A DNA stretch of 64,000 nt from Paracoccus cavernae (GTDB lineage Bacteria > Pseudomonadota > Alphaproteobacteria > Rhodobacterales > Rhodobacteraceae), in the NCBI GenBank assembly GCA_030410095.1, contig JAUFRC010000001.1, positions 136,501-200,500 of the forward strand, written 5' to 3'. Below the pieces are notes generated by a model that saw only the letters and a program-made list of their open reading frames with translations, was not told the origin of the DNA and searched no databases. Positions 9,773 through 20,712 of the stretch are shown one piece after another; position 1 is the first letter of the stretch, and every line of letters starts with the position of its first letter. A program made the translations under genes and the position numbers.

Positions 9773-10119
9773 TGATCCGCCATTACACCTTTGAGGAAAC
9801 GCTGACGGTCGTTTCGGATCTGACCGAACCCGATCTCAACCGCTATATCCGAGCGGGCGTGGTCCAGACGATCACTTCGACGCAGGGGCCGGTCTTTCGC
9901 GATATCGACATAGCCCGTCTCGGCGTTCTGGTCGAACTGACCGAGGGCTATGCGCTCGACGACGAGGCTTTGGGGCTGGTGATGTCGCTGCTCGACCAGC
10001 TCAACGGCATGCGCGCGGATATGCGCGCCGTACTTGACGCCATCGCCCAGGAGCCGCCCGAGACGCGGCAGCGCCTCGGGCGCGCGATCAGTGACGGGCG
10101 CGAGCCTTCGCACGGTTGA
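9772..10119 (+). CDS. CbpM-like chaperone modulator
   Basis: 115 residues, small, acidic and mostly helical (YTFEETLTVVSDLTEPDLNRYI, with DIARLGVLVEL later), as in the MerR-like CbpM family that binds the J domain of CbpA and restrains it. The start codon overlaps the stop of the DnaJ-like gene, and a perfect AGGAGG (9761-9766) precedes it. Assignment rests on family resemblance plus gene order. Confidence 0.65.
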   Translation: MIRHYTFEETLTVVSDLTEPDLNRYIRAGVVQTITSTQGPVFRDIDIARLGVLVELTEGYALDDEALGLVMSLLDQLNGMRADMRAVLDAIAQEPPETRQRLGRAISDGREPSHG

Positions 10120-10247
10120 GCTGCGCCTCCTTCCGGTCCGGCCTTCGGCCCAAGCTGCGCTCTGTCGCGCAATTGTCACGGGCGTGATACGCCCATGTCA
10201 CGACAGCGGTTCATCACGCGGGCATCGCTTAACCGCTGAGGCCTTTG

Positions 10248-12437
10248 ATGAATTTCCGCCTGACCCTGAGCTCCGCCCTCGCGCTGAGCCTCGCCGCGCC
10301 GCTGATGGGCACGCCCTTTGCCGCTTCGGCCCAGACCGCCGCCGCGCCGGTCTTCAACCGATCGCCACTTTCGCCACCAGCGCCAATATGGCCGAGGGCG
10401 AGGACAGAGCACGCGCAACTTCGGCCGAGATCATGACCGTCACGCCCGACGGCATGACCCTGATCTATTCCGACAGCCCGCTTGGCGCGATCGGCCTTGT
10501 CGACATCACCGACCCCAAGGCTCCTAAGCCGCTCGGCAATATCGCGATGGACGGCGAGCCGACCACGACAGTCGTCGCAGGCAAAACCGCCTTTGTCGGC
10601 GTGAATACCTCGAAAAGCTTCACCGAACCGTCGGGCGTCCTGCGCAGCGTCTCGTTGGAGGATCGGAGCATTCTCGCCAATTGCGACCTCGGCGGGCAGC
10701 CCGATTCGGTTGCGATCTCGCCCGACGGCTCGCGCCTTGCCGTCGCGATCGAGAACGAGCGTGACGAAGAGGTCAACGACGGCGCGCTGCCGCAGATGCC
10801 GGCGGGTTTCGTCGAGATCCTGCCCCTTAAAGACGGCGTGGTCGATTGCGCGGCCAAGCAGCATGTCGATCTGACCGGCCTCGCCGAGATCGCCCCGAGG
10901 ATCCCGAGCCCGAATATGTCGCCTTCAACGCCGCCAACGAGCTGGTGGTGACGCTTCAGGAAAACAACCACCTCGTCGTCATCGGCGCGGACGGCAAGGT
11001 CGCCAGCCATTTCAGCGCGGGTAGCGTCGATCTGGCGGGGATTGATACCGACAAGGACGGCAAGCTCGATTTCACCGGCAAGCAGGACGGCGTCGCGCGC
11101 GAGCCCGACGGGGTTGTCTGGATTGACGCCGACCATTTCGCGACCGCCAACGAGGGCGACTGGAAAGGCGGCTCGCGCGGCTTCACCATCTGGAAAAAGG
11201 ACGGCACGGTCGTTTACAGATCCGGCGCGGATTTCGAACATGCGATCATCCGCGCGGGCCATTACCCAGAGGGCCGCTCGAACAAGAAAGGTGTCGAGCC
11301 CGAGGGCCTGACCTTCGCCGAATTCGGCGGCGCGAAACTGCTGTTCGTGGGCTCCGAGCGCGCGAGCATGGTCGGCGTCTATGATGTCGCGGATCTGTCG
11401 CAGCCCAAGCTGCTGCAGCTTCTGCCCTCGGGGATCGGCCCCGAAGGTCTTGTCGCCATTCCGGCCCGCAATCTTTTTGCCACCGCCAACGAAACCGATC
11501 TGGGAGAGGACGGCGCTGCGCGCGCCCATGTCATGCTCTACGAGGCCGGCGTCGGTCCTGCCACCTATCCGACCGTGGCTTCGCGCGCCGACCAGCTGAT
11601 CGGCTGGGGCGCGATCTCGGGGTTGAGCGTCGATCCCGCCACGCCCTCGGTGCTTTGGGCGGTCAGCGACAGCGCTTACGGGGCCGAGCCGTCGATCTAC
11701 CGCATCGACACCAGCAAGGTGCCGGCCGAGATCACAGACAAGATCGTGGTCAGCCGCGACGGCAAACCGGCCGAAAAGATCGACCTCGAAGGCATCGCAT
11801 CCGACGGGCAGGGCGGCTTCTGGCTCGCGAGCGAGGGGACCCCAAGAAAGAGGTTCCCCATCAGGTGCTGCATGTCGACGCCCAAGGCGCGATCGGGCAG
11901 ACCTTCGCGCTGCCCGAGGCGCTTCTGGCGGGCCAGACCCGCTTCGGCATGGAAGGGATCGCGCTGCATGACGGCAAGGTCTGGGTCGCGGTCCAGCGCG
12001 AATGGGAGGATGATCCCAAGGGCCAGACCAAGCTGTTGCAGCTTGATCCCGCAAGCGGCACCTGGGCCGGTCTGCGCTATCCGCTTGAAGGCGGCGAGGG
12101 CTGGGTCGGCTTGTCGGAACTCGCGATCCACGGCGATTACGCCTATCTGGTCGAGCGCGACAATCTGATCGGTGACAAGGCGGCCCTCAAGCAGATCACC
12201 CGCGTGCCGGTGGCCGATCTCGAGCCGGTGGCGCTGGATGGCGAGTTGCCGGTGGTCACGAAAGAGGTCGTGCGCGACCTGATCCCCGATCTGAAACAGT
12301 GGAACGGCTATGTGCAGGACAAGGTCGAGGGCATGGCGATCGCGCCCGACGGCACGGTCCATGTCATGACCGACAACGACGGCGTCGATGATGCCTCGGG
12401 CGAAAGCTTCTACTGGCGCTTTTCGCTCGGACAATAG
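10248..12437 (+). CDS. Secreted esterase-like activity of phytase family protein
   Basis: About 730 residues with a Sec signal peptide (hydrophobic core, cleavage near ASAQ at residue 29). The mature part is built of beta-propeller-like repeats: ISPDGSRLAVAIENE, FVGSERASMVGVYD, DLEGIASDGQGGFWLASEG and DKVEGMAIAPDG. The D-x-E-G-x-A-x-x-x-x-G pattern is characteristic of the phytase-like domain. The natural substrate is unknown; the family name does not prove phytate cleavage. Frame breaks near 10357, 10895 (CCCCGAGG context) and 11845 split it into four readings. No coupled neighbour; a strong hairpin follows at 12484. Confidence 0.75.
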
Positions 12438-12483
12438 ACGGCAACAAGAACGGCAACCGGGCAAACCGGTCGGGCAGAAACAA

Positions 12484-12509
12484 GGGCCGGAGCAGTGATG
12501 CTCCGGCCC
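12484..12509. terminator. Bidirectional hairpin terminator between convergent genes
   Basis: GGGCCGGAGCA (12484-12494), loop GTGA, TGCTCCGGCCC (12499-12509): a perfect 11-base stem between the convergent phytase-like and DUF1289 genes, followed by CGTTTTG. Likely terminates both transcripts. Confidence 0.6.
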
Positions 12510-12536
12510 ATCCCGTTTTGTCGGGTGTTTGCTGTA

Positions 12537-12707
12537 CTAGCGCCCCGCAGGCGCGCGGCTCGCGCAGGGGAGCTGAGCCATGATCTCGGCGCGCTCGCCC
12601 GCGCTCATCCCCGCCCAGTCCGCGATCTCGGAAAGACTGCGTTTGCAGCCCAGACACAGCCCGCTTTCGGGCGCGATCCGGCACAGGTTGACGCAGGGAG
12701 AGATCAT
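12537..12707 (-). CDS. DUF1289 family protein
   Basis: A 56-residue protein. Its start (MISPCVNLCRIAPESGLC, then LGCKRS) shows the four-Cys pattern C-x3-C-x8-C-x2-C of the DUF1289 family, which suggests metal binding. The rest is a short helix (EIADWAGMSAGERAEIM). It follows ruvX on the same strand with an 11-base gap, an arrangement common in related genomes. Molecular function is unknown. Confidence 0.8.
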   Translation of the reverse strand: MISPCVNLCRIAPESGLCLGCKRSLSEIADWAGMSAGERAEIMAQLPCASRAPAGR

Positions 12708-12718
12708 GGTGCGCCGCC

Positions 12719-13192
12719 TCAGCCTTCGGCGATAAAGCGCAGCCGGTCGAGCATGCCCTGCAGGATATAGCCCGCCGCGACCTGATCGATCACCTCGGCG
12801 CGGCGTTTGCGCGACGTATCGGCCTCGAGGAGCGCGCGCTCGGCGGCGACGGTCGACAGGCGCTCGTCCCAAAAGCCGATCGGCAGCGGGGTCAGCCGTT
12901 CGAGGTTGCGGGCAAAGGCGCGGGTCGATTGCGCGCGCGGCCCTTCGGAGCCGTCCATATTGCGCGGCAGACCCAGAACGAGGCCCTTCAGATCGCGATC
13001 CGCCGCGATCTTGAGCAATGCCTGCGCATCGAGCGTGAATTTCTCGCGCCGGATCACGGTGATCGGCGAGGCGACCTGACGCAGGCTGTCGCTGACCGCA
13101 ACGCCGATGGTCTTGGTGCCGAGATCCAGTCCGGCAATCGCGCCGAATTTCGGAAGGGCGGCGGCGAAATCTTCGGGGGCTTCAAAGATCAT
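12719..13192 (-). CDS. ruvX: Holliday junction resolvase-like protein RuvX (YqgF)
   Basis: 157 residues with the RNase H-like fold of the YqgF family, implicated in 16S pre-rRNA 5'-end maturation. Seen: [16 protein letters not shown] near the N-terminus with its acidic residue, [16 protein letters not shown], and [11 protein letters not shown] with the conserved D-E-R. ATG 13192 is chosen from the family start; it lies inside the ccmI stop region (11-base overlap), so the two are coupled. Intact. Confidence 0.9.
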   Translation of the reverse strand: MIFEAPEDFAAALPKFGAIAGLDLGTKTIGVAVSDSLRQVASPITVIRREKFTLDAQALLKIAADRDLKGLVLGLPRNMDGSEGPRAQSTRAFARNLERLTPLPIGFWDERLSTVAAERALLEADTSRKRRAEVIDQVAAGYILQGMLDRLRFIAEG

Positions 13193-14413
13193 CACTCGAC
13201 CCCGGCTTTTGCGCCGCTTCGCGGACTGTGGCGAGGGCTTGGGCATTGCTGGCGAAGCGGGTGTGGGCCTCGTGCCAGATCGCGCGGGCACGGTCGGTCT
13301 GACCCAGAACCCCGAGAGCCGAGATCAGCCGCGCCCATTCCTCGGGCGTGCCGCCCTGAGTCGCGAGCCGGTCTTCGAGACCTGCAACCATGCCCGAGAT
13401 CATCTCTTCGCGGGCCTCGGGCGTCATGTCGAGCGCGGCCTCCATCGCGGCGGCATCGGGGCCGGGGATAGGCGCGGTCAGGCCGGGTTCGGGCGGCGTG
13501 TAATTGGCTTCGCCCGCGAGCCATGCCAGATCGGGGATCAACGCGCGGATCGGCGCGTTCCACGGCGCATCGGCGGGCGTCTCGGCCAGAAGATTGGCCC
13601 AAATCGGGAAGGCGCGGTCGGGACGGCCGTTCTGGATCTGCAAAAGCCCCGCCATATAGCGCGCCTGGGCATCGCGCGGGTCCAGCTTGAGGGCGGCCGC
13701 CAGTTCGATTTCGGCCTCGCGGGTGATGGTGCCGCCGGCGGCCTCGACCATCAACGCGGCAAGGCGGGCATGCTCTTCGGCGCTCGCCTGATCGCCCTTG
13801 ATCGCGACCAGACGGGCCTGCGCCTCTTTGGCGGCAAGATAATTGCCGAGCCGCGATTCATGTTCGGCCAGAAGCGCCAGACCCTGCGGATCGTCGGGAC
13901 GCTCCTTCATCGCGGTGCGGAGCTGCTTGATCAGCGCGAGATAATCGGCATCGGGCGTCGGCTGCTCGGTCTTGGGGGCGGCGGTCTCGGCCTCGGATTG
14001 GGACGGGCGCTCGGCATAGCGCTTTTCGGCAGCCTCGACACGGGCCGCGATCGGCAGATCCGGGACGGCAGGCGCGCCGATGCGGTCGTAAAGCGCGAAA
14101 GCGCCGGCCAGCGTCGCGGCCAGGGCGGCAAAGCCCCAGATCACGGCGGGGCCTTTGCTTTGCCGGCTGCCGGCCTTGAGGGCGCGGTCGGCCTCGATCA
14201 CCTTGCGGCCGATGTCGATCGCAGCCGCTCGGCATCGGGCTGGGCGATCAGCCCGCGTTCGAGATCGCGTTCGACCTCGCGCAGCTGGTCGCGATAGACC
14301 CGAAGATCATAGGCTGCCGCCGGTTCGACGTCGCCCGCGCCGCGACGCATCAAGGGCGCGAAGATCGCAAGAAAAGTAACCGCCGCCAGCGCCGCGCAGA
14401 TGATCCAGAGCAT
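13182..14413 (-). CDS. ccmI: Cytochrome c biogenesis protein CcmI
   Basis: About 410 residues. The N-terminal region has a transmembrane helix ([18 protein letters not shown]), a cytoplasmic leucine-zipper-like helix ([17 protein letters not shown]) and a second membrane helix ([19 protein letters not shown], about residues 90-110). The periplasmic part carries TPR repeats ([19 protein letters not shown]) that hold apocytochrome c for haem ligation. One frame break near 14215, one G missing. It begins the operon ccmI-ruvX-DUF1289 and is divergent from soxB. Confidence 0.9.
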
Positions 14414-14642
14414 CGTATTCTCCTGAAGCTGGCCTGTAGATAGCGGTTTTGCCCGTCAGGCAAAAGGCGCGGGACTGCGGCATAACAACCGTGTGACGGA
14501 AGGGCAGGTGCATGCGGGAGATCTGCGCCGGTCTCTGGCGCAAAATTACTATCGCCCCGTCGCAAGCCCGACTTGCCGGAAGGGCGGTCAAACGACAGTC
14601 TGGACCCAGATACGAGTCGCCCGTGGACCGAAGGATATTCCC

Positions 14643-15911
14643 ATGCCCACCGCCCAAACCAAGTCCGGCCGCTATTCCGTCTTCGCCATCGCGCGAGAGG
14701 CCATGCGTCTGCATTCCGGCTGGCGCCGTGCCTGGGCCAGTCCGCAGCCCAAAAAGCGCTACAAGGCCATCATCGTCGGCGCGGGCGGCCACGGGCTCGC
14801 GACGGCCTATTATCTCGGCAAGAACTACGGGATCACGGATGTCGCCGTGATCGAGAAGGGCTGGCTCGGCGGCGGCAATACCGGCCGCAACACCACGATC
14901 ATCCGCTCGAACTACCTGCAGGACCCTTCGGCGGCGATCTACGACAAGGCGCTGAAACTCTACGAAAATCTCTCGCAGGATCTGAACTATAACGTCATGT
15001 TCAGCCCGCGCGGCCTGCTGATGCTCGCCCAGACCGAACACGAGATCCGCGGCTACAAGCGCACGGCCCATGCCAATATGCTGCAAGGGGTCGCGACGCA
15101 GTACATCACCCCCGAACGCGTCAAGGAACTGGTGCCGATCATCAACCTCCACGGGCCGCGCTACCCGATCCTCGGCGCGCTTTATCAGGAACGCGGCGGC
15201 ACCGCGCGCCATGATGCGGTGGCCTGGGGCTATGCGCGGGCGTGCTCGGATATGGGCATGGACATCATCCAGAACTGCGAAGTGACCGGTATCGAGACCG
15301 AGAACGGGCAGGTCAAAGCCGTCAACACCGGCAAGGGCCGCATCGAATGCGAAAAGCTCGCGATGGTGGTTGCGGGCCATTCCTCGCATCTGGCGGAAAT
15401 GGCGGGCTTCCGGCTGCCGATCAGATCGATCGCGCTTCAGGCTTTGGTTTCGGAACCGATCAAGCCCTGCTGCGATGTCGTCATCATGGCCAACACCGTC
15501 CACGGCTATCTGTCGCAATCGGACAAGGGCGAGATGGTGATCGGCGGCGGCACCGACGGGTTCAACAACTACACGCAGCGCGGCTCGTGGCACCATGTCG
15601 AGGAAACCGTCCGCGCCCTGATCGAGACTTTCCCCATGCTCTCGCGCCTCAAGATGCTGCGCCAATGGGGCGGGATCGTCGACATGACCGGCGACCGTTC
15701 GCCGATCCTGTCGACCACGCCGGTCGGCAATATCTTCGTCAACTGCGGCTGGGGCACCGGCGGTTTCAAGGCGATCCCGGGTTCCGGCTGGGCTATGGCC
15801 GAGCTGGTTGCCAAGGGTCAACCGGGGCCGCTCGCTGCCGATTTCGGGCTCAACCGTTTCGTCGAAGGCCGCTTCATCGACGAGAGCGTCGCGGCCGGGG
15901 TTGCGCATTGA
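14643..15911 (+). CDS. soxB: Sarcosine oxidase beta subunit
   Basis: Flavoprotein subunit of heterotetrameric sarcosine oxidase, which oxidatively demethylates sarcosine to glycine. 422 residues. The dinucleotide-binding motif is VGAGGHGLATAYYLG near residues 43-57; further family blocks are NTGRNTTIIRSNY, GGTDGFNNYTQRG and CGWGTGGFKAIPG at the C-terminal flavin site. Intact. The rest of the complex follows as soxD, soxA and soxG, but an unrelated small gene and about 850 bases separate soxB from soxD, unlike the usual tight order. Confidence 0.93.
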   Translation: MPTAQTKSGRYSVFAIAREAMRLHSGWRRAWASPQPKKRYKAIIVGAGGHGLATAYYLGKNYGITDVAVIEKGWLGGGNTGRNTTIIRSNYLQDPSAAIYDKALKLYENLSQDLNYNVMFSPRGLLMLAQTEHEIRGYKRTAHANMLQGVATQYITPERVKELVPIINLHGPRYPILGALYQERGGTARHDAVAWGYARACSDMGMDIIQNCEVTGIETENGQVKAVNTGKGRIECEKLAMVVAGHSSHLAEMAGFRLPIRSIALQALVSEPIKPCCDVVIMANTVHGYLSQSDKGEMVIGGGTDGFNNYTQRGSWHHVEETVRALIETFPMLSRLKMLRQWGGIVDMTGDRSPILSTTPVGNIFVNCGWGTGGFKAIPGSGWAMAELVAKGQPGPLAADFGLNRFVEGRFIDESVAAGVAH

Positions 15912-16113
15912 TGTTTTCCGCCGATCCCCTTTTGGCACACGGCATTTTCTCGCCACCTGCGGCGCTTTGCCGCAGCGCGAAGATTGCGCGCTTGACGACA
16001 GATATGTCTCGGCAGGAAGCTGCCCGCCGACAGGAAGATCTCATTGATTATGGAACAATTTACCAAACTCTGACATTCTTCTTGCAACGTCATTCCACCA
16101 AGGAGGAATTCAC

Positions 16114-16404
16114 ATGGCCGACCCGCAAAAGAAATCGAACAGCGGTCTCATCATCGGGATTGTTGTCATCATCGTCCTGGCTCTGGGCTGGTACTGGTAC
16201 AGCGGTTCCAAAGCCACCACGGAAACGGTTGTCGAAACTCCGGCGGCGACCACTCCGGCTGCGCCTGAAGCTTCCTCGGAACCGGCTGCAACCACGCCCG
16301 CAACGACCGAGCCTGCTGCAACCGAGCCGGCAACCACGCCTGCAACGACCGAGCCTGCAACGACCGAACCGGCCGCAGGCTCGACCGCTCCGGCAACCAA
16401 CTGA
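16114..16404 (+). CDS. Small single-pass membrane protein with Ala/Thr/Glu/Pro repeats
   Basis: 96 residues: a basic N-terminus (MADPQKKS), one transmembrane helix (about residues 11-28, GLIIGIVVIIVLALGW), then about 65 residues of low-complexity A/T/E/P sequence built on the unit ATTEPA (TTPATTEPA, TEPATTPATTEPA). No Cys, no catalytic motif. A strong ribosome site (AAGGAGG, 16098-16104) precedes ATG. It sits between soxB and soxD, yet its own promoter is likely in the 200 bases upstream. The tail looks like an extended periplasmic stalk or tether; function unknown. Single frame, so it is real coding sequence. Confidence 0.7.
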   Translation: MADPQKKSNSGLIIGIVVIIVLALGWYWYSGSKATTETVVETPAATTPAAPEASSEPAATTPATTEPAATEPATTPATTEPATTEPAAGSTAPATN

Positions 16405-16762
16405 TCTTTGCGCCGCACGCTTTTGCGTGACGTCGAAGACGCGTCGGGGGCAGGCTCTGCCCCCGACCACCACGACCCATTTCGCCACGGCCCTTGATGC
16501 TCGGCATCGGGTCATCGAAGCGTCATTTGGAGCAAGGCGGGACAGGGTTCCGCCTGCCGTAAACCGTCGCGCTTTTCGTTCTCTTTCCGCCTTTGCGGCC
16601 TGCTCCGGCGCGCCCGCGCCCGACGCTCGGCGCAACGCTGTGCCGCACCGCATTGCGGCCCCCGCCTTTGTGCCCCCGCGCCATAGCCCAAGATTTTCGT
16701 GCCGACCTACCGGTTCCGGCAGCCGACGTCCGCTCGCGGTCCGTCGCCAAAGGAGTGATGCC
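16405..16762. other. Intergenic region before soxD
   Basis: No convincing gene is seen in these 358 bases; the open frames are short and their composition is non-coding. It contains the hairpin at 16443 and, next to soxD, the ribosome site AAAGGAG (16749-16755). Confidence 0.5.
16443..16467. repeat. Perfect GC-rich palindrome, possible terminator or dispersed intergenic repeat
   Basis: GTCGGGGGCAG (16443-16453), loop GCT, CTGCCCCCGAC (16457-16467): an 11-base perfect stem shortly after the small membrane protein gene. No T run follows. A shorter relative with the same GGGGGCAG core occurs at 56601, so it may be a dispersed intergenic palindrome. Confidence 0.5.
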
Positions 16763-17151
16763 ATGCTGACCCTGACCTGTCCCTATTGCGGTGTGGCCGC
16801 CGAGGAAACCGAGCTGCAACCCGGTGGCGAGGCCCATCTCAAGCGCTTTGGCCCCGGATCGAGCGATCAGGATTTCGAGGCCTATCTGTTCGCGCGCAAA
16901 AACCCCAAAGGCGTCCATTTCGAGCGTTGGCGCCATGCTTACGGCTGCGGCAAATGGTTCCTCGCGGCCCGCGATACCGCGACATTGCAGGTCTTCGGCA
17001 CCTACCGCGCCCAGACCCCGCATCCGACCCCGAGATCGTCGCCGCCATTCAGGCCGCGCGCCCCGATTGGCAGCCTGACTGGCAGCCTGACCGCGCGGGC
17101 CAAACCGTCTCCGACCAGACCTCCACCTCAGCCGAAAGCCAGCAAGCATGA
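16763..17151 (+). CDS. soxD: Sarcosine oxidase delta subunit
   Basis: About 128 residues. The delta subunit binds zinc; the N-terminal CPYCG (Cys 6 and 9) and a later Cys/His set (RHAYGCGKWF) are the expected ligands. The C-terminal tail after EIVAAIQAA is longer than usual and low in complexity (PDWQPDWQPD, then a Ser/Gln-rich end). One frame break near 17034, where ACCCCGAG needs one more C. Overlaps soxA at ATGA. Confidence 0.88.
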
Positions 17152-20074
17152 GCGCTACCGGACCTTTCCGCCTTTCCTCGGGCGGTCGCCTGATCGACCG
17201 TGCCTATCAACTGCCGTTCCGCTTTGACGGTCGCCATCTGCGCGGCGTTCTGGGCGACAGCCTCGCCTCGGCGCTGCTGGCGAACGGCCAGCTGATGATG
17301 GGGCGCAGCTTCAAATATCACCGCCCGCGCGGCCCCGTTTCCAGCGGAGCCGAGGAGCCCAACGCGCTTTTGGGTCTGGGGCAGGGCGGCCGGTTCGAGC
17401 CGAACCAGCGCGCCACCACCACGCCCTTGGTCGGCGGCATGGTCACCACCAGCCAGAACGCCTGGCCGAGCCTGAATTTCGACATCGGCGCGATCAACAA
17501 CAAGCTCTACCGTTTCCTGCCGGCGGGCTTTTATTACAAGACTTTCATCCATCCGCGTCCGGCGTGGAAACATCTGTTCGAGCCGATCATCCGCCGCTCG
17601 GCGGGTCTGGGCAAAGCGCCGACGGAAAAGGATCCCGACAGCTACGAACAGGCCTATGCTTTCGTCGATCTGGTGGTTGTGGGTGGCGGCATTGCCGGTT
17701 TGAATGCTGCGCTGGAGGCCGCGCAAAGCGGCAAGAGCGTGGCGGTTCTGGAACAATCGGGCCATTGGGGCGGGCGCACGCCCACCGATCACGCGGATGG
17801 TGCGGAAAAGATCGCGGCACTGGTGGAGAGCCTTCAGGCCCTCCCGAATGTCCAGCTTCGCCGCAACACGATGGCGACCGGCCTTTATGACCACGGCTAT
17901 CTTTTGGCCCGCGAGGCTTTGGCTGATCACGATCCCAATCAGGGCATCCCGCGCCAGCGCCTGTGGCGCATCCGTGCGGGCCATGTGATCACCGCGACCG
18001 GCGCATTGGAGCGGCCTTTGTCCTTCGCCGGCAATGATGTGCCGGGCGTCATTCTGGCCGGTGCGGTGCGCGATTTCATCGACCTTTACGGCGTCGCGCC
18101 GGGCAAGCGCATCGTGGTCGTGACCAATAACGACGACGCCTACCGCACCGCGCTGATGGCGCTGGATGCGGGGCTTGAAGTGCCGGTGGTGCTGGATGCG
18201 CGCCGCGCGGCCGATGGTCCATTGGCGGCCCAAGCGCGCAAGCGCGGCATCCGCGTCCTGACCGGCGCGGCCATTGCGGGCATCAAGGGCTACCGCGCCG
18301 TCGAGGCCGTCAAGATCTGCGACCAGATGGGCTCGGGCGAGGTTCGCGAGGTGGTCGAGGCCGATTGCGTCGCCATGTCGGGCGGCTGGTCTCCGGTCGT
18401 GCATCTGTGGTCGCATTGCGGCGGCAAGCTGAACTGGGACGAGGCTCAGGCGATGTTCTCGCCCGATCCGGCTCGCCCGCCGACCGGCGCGGACGGGAAA
18501 GCGATGGCCTCGGCTGTGGGGGCGGCGGCAGGGGATCTGCGCGTGGCGGGGCTGACGGCTGCGCCGGACGAGGCCGCGATCATGCCGGTTTGGGTGATGC
18601 CCGAACATGCGACGCGCCAGATGCGCTTCAAGATGTGGCTCGATTTCCAGAACGACGTGAAGGTGTCCGACGTCCAGCTTGCCGCTCAGGAAGGCTATGA
18701 AAGCGTCGAACATACCAAGCGCTATACCACGCTCGGCATGGCGACCGATCAGGGAAGCTGTCGAACATCAACGGTCTCGCGATCCTGTCGGGGGCTTTGT
18801 CGCAACCGATCCCGCGCACAGGCACCACAACCTTCCGCCCGCCCTATACGCCGCTGACCCTTGGCACGATCGCGGCCGAGGCGCGCGACGCGATCTTCAT
18901 CCCGCTGCGCAAAACCGCGATCCACGACTGGCACGAGGAACACGGCGTCCATTGGGAGCCGGTCGGTCTGTGGCGCAGGCCCTATTGCTATCCGGTCAAG
19001 GGCGAAAGCCATGCCGATGCGGTGGCGCGCGAAATCCGCGCGGTGCGGGGGCGTGGGCACGCTTGACGCCTCGACGCTTGGCAAGATCATCGTGAAGGGG
19101 CCGGATGCGGGCAAATTCCTCGACATGATCTATACCGGCATGATGTCGACGCTGCCGGTCGGCAAATGCCGCTATGGCCTTGTCTGCACCGAAAACGGTT
19201 TTCTGACCGATGACGGCGTGGTCGCGCGGCTGTCCGAGGATAGCTGGCTTCTCCACACCACCTCGGGCGGCGCGGACCGCATCCACGGCCATCTCGAAGA
19301 CTGGCTGCAATGCGAATGGTGGGACTGGAAGGTCTATACCGCCAACGTCACCGAGCAATGGGCGCAGGTCGCGGTTGTCGGCCCGAAAGCGCGCACGCTG
19401 CTGGAACGTCTGGGCGGGATGGATCTGTCCCCGAGGCGCTGCCCTTCATGGGCTGGGTCGAGGGCGAGCTGGGCGGCATTCCCGTCCGCATCTACCGCAT
19501 CAGCTTCTCGGGCGAATTGTCCTTCGAGATCGGCACGCCTGCCGGTCGCGGGCTGGAGCTGTGGGAAAAACTGCACGAGCTTGGCCGCGATCTTGGGGTG
19601 ACCCCCTATGGCACCGAGGCGATGCACGTCATGCGCGCCGAAAAGGGCTTCATCATGATCGGCGACGAGACCGACGGCACCGTGATCCCGCAGGATCTGG
19701 GCCTCGGCTGGGCGATCTCGAAGAAGAAAGAGGATTATATCGGCAAACGCGCACAAGAGCGCAGCCATATGACCTCGCCCGACCGCTGGAAGCTGGTGGG
19801 ACTGGAGAGCCTTGACGGGCGCATGATCCCCGACGGGGCCTATGCGGTGGCGGACGGGGTGAACAGCAACGGCCAGCGCAACACGCAGGGCCGCGTGACC
19901 TCGACCTATATCTCGCCGACTTTGTCCAAACCGATCGCCATGGGGCTGGTCCATCGCGGACCGGACCGGATGGGCGATGTGCTGGAATTCACCAACCCCG
20001 GCGGAGAGCCGGTCAAGGCGCGGATCGTCGATCCGGTCTTCTTTGACAAGGAAGGGACGCGGTCCAATGGCTGA
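17148..20074 (+). CDS. soxA: Sarcosine oxidase alpha subunit
   Basis: About 975 residues, the large NAD-binding and folate-binding subunit that transfers the one-carbon unit to tetrahydrofolate. The N-terminal part carries a ferredoxin-like segment (LGDSLASALLANG, MGRSFKYHRPRG). An NAD/FAD-type fold follows (VVVGGGIAGLNAALEA), and the C-terminal third is the aminomethyltransferase (GcvT-like) domain (VGTLDASTLGKI, then YGTEAMHVMRAEKGFI). Frame breaks near 18760, 19050 and 19432, the last in CCCCGAGG. soxG starts 8 bases before its stop. Confidence 0.92.
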
Positions 20075-20584
20075 GGCGCTTGCAACCATCTCCGAGGTGA
20101 GCGGGCTGGGCATGATCCAGATCCGCGCCGATCTGGCGGCTTCGGGCGCGGCGATTGCCGGCGCGGCGGGGTGGATCTGCCGTTCCCGACCCGCATCACG
20201 CAAAACGCTGCCCGCGCTTTGGGCTGGATGTCGCCCGACGAATTGCTGCTGGTTCTGCCTGCCGCCGAGGTCGCGGGCGTGATGGCCGCGCTTGATGCCG
20301 CGCTTGCGGGCGACCATGCGCTGGTTGTCGATGTCTCGGACATGCGCGCGGTCTTCGACGTGAGCGGCGCGCGTGCGGGGCAGGTGCTCGCGAAGCTCTC
20401 GCCCACCGATTTCGCGGGCCTTGCCGAGGATGCCTTGCGGCGCACGCGTCTGGGGCAGGTGGCTTGCGGGATCTGGGCGGTGGCGGGCGGCTACCGTGTG
20501 ATCGGCTTCCGCTCGGTTGCCGATTATATCGCGGGCGTTCTGTCTGCGGCGGCGAAACCCGGCTCGCAGCTCGATCCGCGCTAA
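20067..20584 (+). CDS. soxG: Sarcosine oxidase gamma subunit
   Basis: About 173 residues, with a GcvT-like small fold and the expected position after soxA. Recognisable pieces are LGWMSPDELLLVLP, VDVSDMRAVFDVSG and a C-terminal FRSVADYIAGVL. One frame break near 20168, where GCGGGGTGG needs one more G. ATG 20067 lies inside the end of soxA, so translation is coupled. Confidence 0.85.
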
Positions 20585-20712
20585 GCGGCAGCAAGGCCGC
20601 AGTTTCGCAAGAAAAAGCGCGAAACCGCACCGGCGGTCGACGGGGGCTTTGCCTTGGTCGGTGCGGGGGCTATCCTTTGGAGAAGAACTTTTTCCCGAGC
20701 CCAGAGGTACGC

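Noticed and set aside
10248..12437. Frame breaks in the phytase-like gene as a pseudogene
   Set aside because: The breaks are single-base losses in runs, and the same pattern occurs in essential genes, so sequencing error is far more likely.
14307..15956. A 549-codon open frame antisense to soxB
   Set aside because: It has no recognisable protein features and lies fully opposite a well-conserved gene; long antisense frames are expected in GC-rich DNA with NNC/NNG codon bias.
17049..18713. A 554-codon open frame antisense to soxA
   Set aside because: Shadow of soxA codon bias; no domain, no start region with a ribosome site.
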